NCBI GenBank assembly: GCA_023376005.1
Contig: CM042156.1
Span: 41,579,156 to 41,643,155 of the forward strand
Source of the DNA: Doryteuthis pealeii
Taxonomy: Eukaryota > Mollusca > Cephalopoda > Myopsida > Loliginidae
DNA: 64,000 bases
Reading direction: 5' to 3'
The position numbers and the translations under genes are program-made. The notes under the pieces are model-generated. The model was not told where the DNA came from. It did not search any database and worked only from the letters and a program-made list of their open reading frames with translations. Below are positions 40,501 to 52,285 of this stretch, piece after piece (the first letter of the stretch is position 1; each line of letters starts with the position of its first letter).

Positions 40501-43500
40501 GAGCAGTTCCTCCTTATTTTGTCGTCAATTAGTGAGCTGCAGGCACGGCTTCGTTTATGGTTGTTCAAATTAGACTATGAAACATTAGAACAGGTAAGTT
40601 TGAAATTTTGTGAATTCATCAACTTTTTTTTTACTTTATTTTCTTTAGAGAAAACCTCAAATTATATGAAGATAATTCCTTTCTGTTTTCTTTCTGCCAG
40701 GAAGAAATAAAAGAAGGATCTTCTGCACCAAATTCTTCTAAATACTGTAGTGAGGTAGCCAATGGCGTGTTATCTCATTTACATATGTGCATTACAGCAG
40801 GAGATATATAGAGACATTCTAGAGGACATGGGAGATATTAGCTACGAGAAGCTAAAATACAGAGCTAAGATACGCTCGGAGAATTACTACTATTACTACA
40901 ACAAAGAATACGAAACCACACATCACAACAAATACAAAATTGATAAACCTTTTAATAGGATACAAAAAATACTGAAATCCTAGGAAAAAAATCTTTATTG
41001 TCAGAATAACCCTGTTGTTGGAGTATCATGGGTATGACCTTAAACTGTATCTAATGGTGAAGTTCAAATGCTGGAGCTCTGTGGAGTATGGAGTACCCCT
41101 TCATCGCCATTACTCCAAGGTCCACTGACTCAGAGTTGTAGTACCTGTTAGGGTCCCATCTATGGGTTAAATATAAAAAATGAGCTTAAATAAATGTGTT
41201 TTTAAAAAAAATACAGTGCTGCTGTATGGCTGCACCTCTTGGACCCTAACGAAATGCTTAGAGAAAAAGCTTGATGGGAACTACATAAGGATGCTGTGTA
41301 CTGTCTTGAATAAATCTTGGAAGCAGTGCTAACACAGTAATGTTTTTTTATCATGTAGATGCACTGCTAAACATTTTTTATATAGAAAAAGCATTACAAA
41401 TGATTTTACTATAGAAATGTATTCAAATTCCTGAAAATGATTGTTAGGGTTTAGGAGTTAAAACAAGCATTTCTGAGATGATAGGACTATTCCTGACTAA
41501 AAATGAATGTTGAAAAGGGGGTGGGGGGGCTTAAATATTTAGTGAATGAACCAATTCTACATTTAAGGAAATCCTGAATGTGTGTTTGTGTTGTTTCTCT
41601 TGCAGGAAATTGCAGAACCTCTGATGGATCTGAAGAAAGGAATTGAGGAATTATTGGTCAATAAAACTTTCAAGTATATCTTGTCTGCTGTTTTAGCAAT
41701 TGGAAGCTTTTTAAATGGAACACAGGTAAGAATGGAAATCACTTTCTTTATTCAATGTTATTTTACCTTCACTAATATTTTAAAGAATAACTTAAAAACA
41801 AAAATCTCTGATTGTCTATACATATATAAAGGGCAGTTGCATGAATCTGTGTGTCCGGAGGAAACTTTGAAAATAAAACAATTAATGATAAAGTAAATAT
41901 ATATACGCATTAAATATCACCAGGGCTTGGTTTTTGAGCAAAAATAATAGAGATTTGATTTATATTTGTGAAGATAATTAAAAAATGAAATTTAAATGAT
42001 AACAGCATGGATTTTTTTTTTTTTTTTCATATTTTAGATAGTAGACATTAATATTTCTTTTCAGAGTAGCTGGATCAATGCAAGGTCTATTTTTTTTGCA
42101 TAGGGGTTTAAATGGGGGTATCCCACAAGGATTCAACTCACAATTCAGTAATAATGGATCTGTGGGACTAACTTTAAAAAATCCCCCTCTACCCAGGCGA
42201 CGCCGGGTAGCCACTGCTAGTCTTACATAAAAGAAAAAATATTGGTCATGTTTTGCATCCAAAATTCAGAAGAAATATATAAATAATTTTTTACAGTATT
42301 GCTGTTTTTGATCTGATTAGGCAAAAGTATATTACTTTGTGTTGGATATTATCACAGTTGTAGCAGTTCCCTGGTAGTATTTTCTGGTGATGCAAATGAT
42401 GTCACGAAGATCGACTGATGTTGAATGAACAAAGATTTTATTGAACTTCCAAACATCGTGAAATACTGAAATAAAATGGGGTATAAAACAATTACTAATT
42501 TACAAAAAGGGCCTTTAACAATGCCAGCAACTTCACGGGAAAATTGGAAAGAAACTTACCTGTGCACCATTACCAGTACCAAGAACTAACTAAAGACTAA
42601 ATTCTAATTTTGGAACAATATTTTCCACACAACTTTTTTTGTTGCTTCAGGCCTGGCGAAAGTCCCTATTTTGCCCTAAGGATATCTGTTGATCTTCCCA
42701 CTATGCCATTCTGGCCCTGTGGGTCCACTTGATTATCAGACCCTCCAGAGTTGTTTCCCTTACACTGTCCAAATTTAAGGGTATATCTAAAGAGTAGAGA
42801 ATAATTATATCTATTTATTAGGCGCACTCTAAGGCGACAGCTACAACAGTATAGTTATTTACTAAGCTTACCTTAGATGTAGCACAAGGGCAGAAGTATT
42901 TCATTTCTATATATAAACCTTACCAGTAGTGGTAGTAGCAACTACCTAAGAAGTAACCAATGGGCTAGCAGGACAAAAGGCATTTATGTTCATTCACCAT
43001 CTTGAACTCATTCACTTGACTATCAACACCAAGGAAGGACAGCTAACATAATATCTCAACTGGAGGCTTAATACAGACTTGGATAAACCGTGATTCTTCA
43101 ATAACAACAATGGCTTCAAGAATTTCAACAGCTTATGGGCCCAGGTTAAAATTATATTTCAACGGAAATGTTGCAAAATATGAATTGTGGGAAGTAGAAT
43201 TTCTCGGATAGCTACAGTAATGTAAGTAAAGTAAGTAAGTAAAGTCGATATCAGCCAATCAGCGAGGGAGTCTATCCCCTTTTCAATAGCGCTAGACCAA
43301 GGAGATTGTTTTTAGCATCTGAGGTGGAGCGCCACACCTACCATCAGCTCCTTACTTTACCGCACAGATCCCTGTGCTACTCATACGCTGAGTTGAATGA
43401 CAGGTTTTTATTGTTGGTAATGCGAGATGCCAAGGACAAAAATCCAATTGGGTAATAGAGTTAGTTTTTGAAATCTGCCTTGGCATTAAATTTCTAGTTC

Positions 43501-46500
43501 AAGGAGAAATATTAAAATATCAAAATGAAAGAAATAATTGTTGAAAATTAATACAAGTTGACTCTAAATCCCTCTGAGATATGTAACTGCACTTGTTAAA
43601 CACTGATTATTTTAAATAATCTTTTGGAGCTCTGAGGAGTGTGGAGTACCCCTTCATCGCCATTACTCCCAGGTCCACTTTGACCCACAGTGGTAGTACT
43701 TGTTAGGGTCTTATCTATGGCTTAAATAGAAGAAAATGAGTTAACAAAAATGTGTTTTTAAAAGATTGAGTTAAAATGAAATGTTGAAAACCCATCAAAA
43801 ATGAATAGAACAAAACATCTTAGGCATAAAATAACCCAACAAGGGTTCACCTGCCATAAAATCCAAAAAGAAAAAAAGAAAGAATCTTTTTGGGTTTTAT
43901 TCTTTATAAACAAATAATTGAAATGACAACAATAGAATTTTAGACTTTTAAACAACCATGTCTTAAATCTGCTCATCTAGAAATTGTTGTAATGGAATAT
44001 TCCACACTCTTTCTCCCCCATATTGTCTGACTATATATATAGTGAGCACGGCATTATATTGGACTGGCTTCGAGGATTAGTAGCGTGCCTCACTATTCCT
44101 TGTCTGTCTTATTGTATCTCTCTGCAATAAAACCCTCTATATCAAATCTACGAATGTGTTGACTGGTCCTTCCACTCGACTACAACCTTGTCTGATTGTA
44201 TCCCTTTTAAGGACACAACAGAAATGTTGTGTAATGACAAATGAATTGTGAAATGTTTTTCTTGTTTGTCTTTCAGGTCCAAGGTTTTTCCATTGATTAT
44301 TTAGCCAAAGTACCAGAAGTGAAGGACACCGTCCACAAACATTCACTGTTACATCATTTATGTTCTATCATCATTGAACAATTCGTTGATGCCACCGACC
44401 TCTACTCAGAAATTGGGGCCATTAACCGGTGTGCAAAGGTAAGCTCAACCAGTTTTGGATTAACCAAATATTATCAAATTATCACTAAGCTATCTCTCGA
44501 GATATATACATATATTTATAGAAAGAGAGAGATTTGTGAGGAAAAGTATTGGAAAAGTGAATAACAAACACAGGCAGTTAAATTCAATATTTTGCCTGTG
44601 TTGGTCTAACACAAGGAAAATATTAATTGAATTTAATTTTTTGTGTTCATTATTCACTTTTCCAATATTTTTCCTCACATTTTATTCCTAATCTGTTATT
44701 TTCTTTATAGATTTAAATGGATTTCATTAAATAGAACAGAATCAAAATGACTTTGTTTTGTGTTTTTTTTTGTTTTTTTTAAATTTTTCAAATAATTTTT
44801 TGATTTCACCATGAAAAGAATTTATGTATAGTCTGAATTTCCAAGTACTTTCGGTTCTACATAGAACCATTATCAAGGATATTTTATATAAAGAGGTGTT
44901 AAAGTTATCAAACATTTAATGATTTAGTTATTTAATCATGCAAACAATAACTTGTTTTAATGTTAGTAAAAAGAATTCTAATTTTATGTATTTTAGAATA
45001 TTTTTTGATTAAATCTTATTATAATGGAGATTGTGTGTTTTTCTGTCTATAACCGAAACTCTATCACTACTCAAGTCACAATTCCCTTAATTATTTACGT
45101 CAAATTATCCATGGTTTCATTCTTTTAAACCTTCAATTATTAATAAAATTGTTTTATATTATTAATACTGTTGACCATATCTACATACTAATAACATGTG
45201 ATTGTATTTATATATACAACAAAATAGCGGCATACAGTATGAACGGGAAGGCTTATTTGCATATTGATATTTAAAATTTGATTTTAATAAATATGTGCTT
45301 GGTATTATTGATTTCTAATTGTTTGGTTTTATCTTAATGAATATGAGCAAAAATCTCGGAGATAAATCTTAAAAGAAAATTATTTACAAGAAGAGATAAC
45401 TGTAATTTTATTCTTTACTTCCTATTTTAACTAAATAGTTAAATTAGAAAAATTTAGTAATGAAAGACGGGAGGGGTGGAAGAGTAAGTTTCAGTTGTTC
45501 TATTTTTTTTATTATAGCTCCCTCTGTTGCAAATCTTTTTTTTTCATTCTTATTTCGTTAGTCTTTCTAATTTAATATGATATTTTATTACATTAAAACT
45601 TAAGTACTTGCACCCGGAGGGTGCATATATTTGCTAGTTGTTTTAATGTTAATAAAAAAAATTCTAATTTTATGTACTTTAGAATATTTTTTGATTAAAT
45701 TGTTTTAATGTTAATAAAACAAATTCTTTGTATTTTCAGATTGATTGGGAAGAATTGGCTGATAAATTGGAAAGAATGGAATGGGACTGTAAAAGTTCTT
45801 GGGAACATCTAAAAGCAGTTGTTAAGCATGATGGCAACTCTGTACTTAAGACCAAGTAAGTTGACATTTCATAATTCACTGCCACGTTCAATTTAAAAGA
45901 AATTAAATTCACTAAAACAGAAATGCTGTGGCGAGAGAAACCACGAACGTAGTAGTTTGAAGCGTGCACGACTGTGTTTGGCATGCACAATGAGATCAGA
46001 GGCGAATGGGGAGATTGAACTTACATTCTCCTGATCGTGAGTCATGGCCGACGCATGGGAATGGCTAAACTATCCAGAGTGGCCAGGATGTGAAGGATTG
46101 ACGCGTGCTGATTAGTGTCGCACGTGCTGATCAGAGGAAGGAGCCCGGATGAACACTGTAATTGTGTATTTATTTGACCAGCTCTCAGAAACCGGGAAGA
46201 AAGCTTGCAGTAGCATTTTGGCTATGGTGACGAGTGGACGAGAGACAAGACCTTTTGATAGTATTGGTGAGAAGAGTGCAGCATTGCTGGGAGAGTAAAA
46301 TCGTCGGACTTAACTGTGCCCCCCAGAGAACATTCTTATTACAAATGCAGACCCAAAGAAATTTAAATCTGAACTAAAAGTTAAAACTATTTCCATAAAT
46401 GATTTACTAAATTCATAAATTAAAAATCTTCTCTTTTTCAGAATGTATGAATTCTTAAAAGATGCTGCTGAGAGGATTATGATCCTGAAGATCATTCATC

Positions 46501-47180
46501 GAAGAATCCTTACCAGGTAAACTTTCATTTTCAAACTTTCTTTGTTCTCTTTCATTCATATTAGATATGGACTAATATATTTACAGACACATCTAAAAAT
46601 ATTGAACTGAGCTGAATTAGGTGTATGTGCTTGCTTGGGTATCTTGTATGTCAGCATCAGCACTTGAGTAAACTTTGCAGACACTGGGTCAAATGGAACT
46701 TACACTTAATTGACAATCTGACAAGAAAAAGAGGATGAAACCCACATAAAAAGAATACAATTTCATCCAGTAGACATTAGTCAGATGATTTGAAGCACAT
46801 GAAATTAATGGAAAACAATTTCAATTTTGATCTTTTTTTTTTCTGAATTTTGATCTGGGGTTATTATATAATGTTCTGTCTGAATATGTTCATATAAATT
46901 GTGTATGTATGGGATTCTTTGATTTTTATTAATTTTAAAAAATGTATTTTTTATGTGTTCACAGATATCAGAAGTTGCTCCTCTATATGGGTCTTCCTGT
47001 GAACATAGCCAAAGATCAGAAAATCTCACAGTTCTGTAAGGTGATCAGTGAATTTGCTCTAGAGTATCGAACAACCCGAGACAAAGTCATGCAACAACTC
47101 CAGAAAAAACAGAACCAGAGGGAGCGCAAAAAGACAAGGGGCAAGATGATTTTAGGGGTAAGTGTTTTTTTTCTATTTTT

Positions 47181-47215
<35 letters not shown>

Positions 47216-50200
47216 TATGAGAGTATCCCAAAAGTAAGGTCTCCAAAGCGCTGGAGATGCAGGGAAACTGTTCGTGCAGCTATTGGCAACACTGTGCTAT
47301 TTGTTGTGCATGCACCTGTCTGTAAATCCCTTACTGCCACACTCAGACTTGGCTTGGCAGTAGTTTCTGATGGAGCTCCCACTTGACACTATGACCAAGT
47401 ATGAAGTTCAAGCAGTATTCATTTTTTAAACACAAAAGGCAATAAAACAATTGAAATTCATTACCAATTAACAGAAATGTATGGCAAGTTATGAATGGAT
47501 ATCAAAAACGTCTGCAAGTGGTGTTTGAAATGATGATGAGTTTCAACATTTCCTCAATTACATGACAGCGAAGTGGTATGACATAGATATACAAAAACTG
47601 CCAAGTGCCTACAAAAATACATTGATTGAAATGGCGATTATGGAGAAAAATAAATACATGTTGAAACTTTAAAATGATGTAAACATCATTGACAATAAAC
47701 AATAAACGTTTCTGTGAATTCTAGATATTTTGGAGATATTACCAGAGATGCTGATAGGTACACATCCTGCATCCATGATGCACAAAAATCTAAAAAGATG
47801 CAATAAAATCGTATCCATGCATCTCAGTGTTTTTCTTTTTTCTTCCCTAACCATTTCAAGCTAACTGTAAATACAATTCAATAGTTTCTCAGAAACGAAT
47901 TACACAGGATAGGTTACAAGGTAGGAGTTAGATGGCTTTAGTTGGACCCATAAATTTTTCCCATGGACTCATTCAAAGCAAATATGTGCATCCCAGGAAG
48001 CACTAAATCAAAAAGCTATCAGCATCACTGCCTTAACTTTGGGATTACCCTTGTATTTGATATTTAAAAAAAGATCATCTTTTTAAAACTGATCCTTTTT
48101 TTCTCAGTTTGATATTAATAATTTTTTTATGCATTTCAGTTGATTTTCCTCCTCTAACAAGTTGAATTAATGTCTCTTTTTTTTCCATTTTCAGACAGAG
48201 AAATTTGCCCCCAAAACCAAAGAGAATGGCACCGACGATGCTCTTAAAAAATTATTGGCAAATGGTTACACAAGTGCAGATGAACGAGGTTTGCCTGGTC
48301 AGATGCTGCGAAAGAAAGTTGGTAAGTTCCCCCTAAAACAAGAAAACAATCTTCGGTGACCCACTTCATATTGGGTATATAAATGGGAGAGAGGAGGGGA
48401 GATGGGCTCTTACTTTTCTGCTTGGTCTATTTGTTCTTACTTTGGGCTGACTTCTTTCTTCTTTGCTCATTTCTTGTTTGTTATAAATAAGCAAGAGTTT
48501 TTTTTAGTCATTTAAAAGTGTCCTTGTTGGGTCAAAGGACCAATTAAGAGCACTCTTCATGAGCTAGCTTTATTCGCCATAAATAGAGCATCTTTTAAGC
48601 TAGGTTTTTTTGGGGTTTTTTTTCGGATACTGGATGCCATGAAAGGGACCTGCTTGGAGTGATGACCAATAGGCACAAGTTGCAAGAGAGTCATGGAAAT
48701 GCAGTCAGCACAACTTGATGATGATGAAATTTAAACCAAAAATATTAATTTATTTTCTCAATATTCACTACATACAATTGTGTAATTTATTCAGTTGGAG
48801 GAAGTTCTTATTCTCAATTATTCTCGATTTGAGTTCACAGTTTATTGAAGACTAATCAATCTTTTGTCTGGGACAGTATCCATGGCGTACTGGCTAACAT
48901 GCTGGACTGTGACATCATAGTAAGCGAATTCAAACTCCTATCACACTATTAGATTCACTTTCAGACTAATACTCTTGGGAAAGTTATAAACCTCTCATCA
49001 GCTATGGGTTAAATAGTACAATTACTGTTCTTCTACAAGGATGGGTTTGGCATTAAATTGCCAAAAATATTAATGATTTTTTTCAATATTCAGTACATAC
49101 TGAGTTTTTTTTTTTTCCTCTCTCTTTCTCATTAGGACGGGGCAGCATGACAACAGATTCTGAAATGTATGATACTGCTGATGATGAAATTCTAGAAGCC
49201 TGTGTACGGACAGCAGCTGCACCTTTAAATCGACCCCCAAAAGACAGAAAACGGTCACGGGCTGGGCCTCGAAAATCACGTAAGTTGTCTCAACCTATTT
49301 ATTTATTTATTTTCACTTTTTAAGTAATGGATCAGACATCTACTTTTTTTTGTTACATTTGGAAACCAAAGATTTTAGTTGAGGTCGATGAAGTTGAAGA
49401 TTCCAGAGACCTTTCTTTCTTTTTCTTCCCCCTCCCCCCACTCTTTTCATCTTTAGCAATCAAAGTGTTACACCATTTAATAAATTCTGAATTCTTTGTC
49501 CTTTTCTGCCAAGTCTTGATGCTGAACTTCAGGAATCTCCGATTCCAAGGATCTAAAGACTATACTTTAAATTTGTTTTCCGTCTCTTCTTTGACGTTTG
49601 TGGGATAATGTTTTGCTTGATCATTCATTTATCCGCTCTTTTCTCTGTAAATCATCATAGCAAGTGAGAAAACATTCTGTTAACTGATAATTGGCAATAG
49701 AACAGGAAGAAATAGATTTATGCCTTTCACAAAACCATTACCCAGTCCAATATCTCTGAAAAATCTACTTGTTAGTTAGAAATACAAAATCATTTTTACT
49801 ACCTCAAATGATTCTATAATGGTAATCTGAACATTAGCTACATAAATGAGAGTAACCTCCCTTTGTTTCTTTCATTTTGAGGAAGCCATCTGTTTTGGTC
49901 GGTCATTTTCATTTCACCGTAATCAATACAACTGCATGTTTTAACATGAAAATATCCTAAAATGTGTTCTTAATAATAATTAAGTTTATTTCAAATAATG
50001 CACAAGCAGAATTAAGACATTTTATGATATTTTCATGTTAAAACATTCAGTTGTATTGATTTGAACAAATTCGTATTTTCAGTGTAGATTTACAGTGAAC
50101 TGAAAATGGCCGACCAAAACAGACGGCCTCAAAGTGAAAGTAACAAGGGGAGATTACTCTCATTTATGTAGCTAATGTTCAGATTACCTCTATAATAATA

Positions 50201-52234
50201 ATAATTATTTGAAGTAAGGAATGACATTGCTTTATATAAAAAAAAAATATTTTTAAAGATCATTTTTTAATTATCTTTACTTTTATTATTTCTAATATTT
50301 TTTTAATTATCATTTTATTATTATTATTATTTTTTTATTTTTAATATATTTTATTTTTATTATCAATTTTATTTTATTTGTAAATTTTTATTATCAGTGT
50401 AATTTTTTAATCTTTTATATCAAATTCTATTATCTTTACTTTTTATTTTTTTTTTTTTTTATTATCATTTATATTATTTTTATTATCAATTTTATTTTAT
50501 TTAAAAATTTTTTAGAATCAGTTTTATTTTTTAATCTTTTTATTATCTTTTGTTTTGTTATTATCTTTACTTTTTGAAAAGTCAGATATCATTTAGTTAC
50601 AAATATATCTGCACGGGGAGTGGGGTGAGTCCCCATTGTGTAGTGACTAACATGCTGGACTGCAAACTCATAGTAAGCAAGTTCAAACTCCAGTTATAGT
50701 ATTATTTTAACTTTCGGATAAATACCCTTGGGAAAGGTATGAACCTTTTATCCCCCCAGTCATGGGTTAAATAGTACCACTACTGTTCTTGTACAAGGAT
50801 GGCTTTTGTTTCAAATAACCCATGAAGGTTGATATGCCATTAAACAAAAAAAAAAAAACATTACTGGACTGGTATTATAGAAGGATGAACTCTGAGGATT
50901 TTAACTATATAATTCAACTCATGAAATGATTTATAATTCACAAATCTCCTTGTGAAATCAATATCTTTATGAGTTCATGCCTTTCCTAATGGCATTAATG
51001 CTAAATTAAAACTTTGTTTGATGATCCCATTTTCTATGCTGTCAACAGTCACATCAGCCGTGCACACCCAGTTAATTCTTCTCCATGAAAACACAATCCG
51101 GAAATCAAATGTCTTATTCTTCCATACTGTATCAATCATTTCCTTTTTATTTTAGAATTCCGTCACAGACAACGATGACGTCACTCTATGTCTTCAACAG
51201 TTGTGGACCCTCTGGTGGTTAGTTAGTCCAATTCTTGACTTGCAGATGCGGTCACACACATTGCAGGGAAAATTTCCATCTGCATTTGGTGGTTTATGAC
51301 GACAAAGACGTCACCGCTCTGCAGCACAGTTAATCTCGATATTGAGCTGCTTAGCTCCTGTATCAATATCTAAGTTAATTCATGGCGTAACTAGGGTAAA
51401 GATATAATGGTTACCGTCATTAGAAATGGACTAGGCCACCCAAGTTCAAACCCTGGACAAGGCTGTTTGAATTTCACATAGTGCTAATATTCTTGGGAAA
51501 GGGCATCCCATCATGGTGTAAGGGCTAACAAGCTGGTTTCGCAAATCCATTACTATTAAATAGCAAGTTCAATCCTCGCTGGATGCCCTACACTTGCAAC
51601 CTTGTGTTACATCCTACCCATGGCAAATGGTATGGATAAATATCTACCCTTGAGAAAGGTATGAGTCCAATTATTGGGACCCACAAATGCCATTTCTTCC
51701 CCTAAGTAAATAGTAGAGCAAAATGGGCTCTTTAACTTTGGTAGATCAACCTGTCTAGGAGAAGGAAAACTCTGGATTCAAACCAGTTATACTCTTCTCA
51801 AAAATTGGTTTTGTGTCACATCCTGTTTATAGCAGAACGGTTGGGTAAATACAAACTCGGGTAGAGTACATACCCTGGGTACCACATTTGGGGAGGTTAG
51901 TGTACTCATATGAGAACAAAACCAGCTTCATTATTTTGAGAAACACCTTTAATTCCCTGGATACTATCAACTCTCATTCCACTTCTGTTTATGACCCTGG
52001 TATCGACACCATTCTTGTCTATAAGTTTGTTGAAAAAAAACAATGTTATATTTCTCCCAATAACTCTAATGATTGGCCTCTTTCCTTGTTTCAGGCTGTT
52101 TTTGTATGTATCCAGATATGTATATATTTTCATTTACCTCCTTGCATACAAAAAAAAACACGTCTTCCACTAGGAAACTACGTTAAGATCTTTTTTATGT
52201 CTCTTCTCTGCAAATGCACATATGCACTTTATTT

Positions 52235-52285
<51 letters not shown>

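Larger units (their letters stand above)
41726..44276. other. FHOD intron between exons e and f
   Basis: Holds a Helitron-like element, a truncated minus-strand SINE, a SINE tail and a possible solo LTR, listed separately. Bases 42230-43210 are moderately GC-richer than their surroundings, with no stable frame, and I cannot classify them. Confidence 0.7.
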
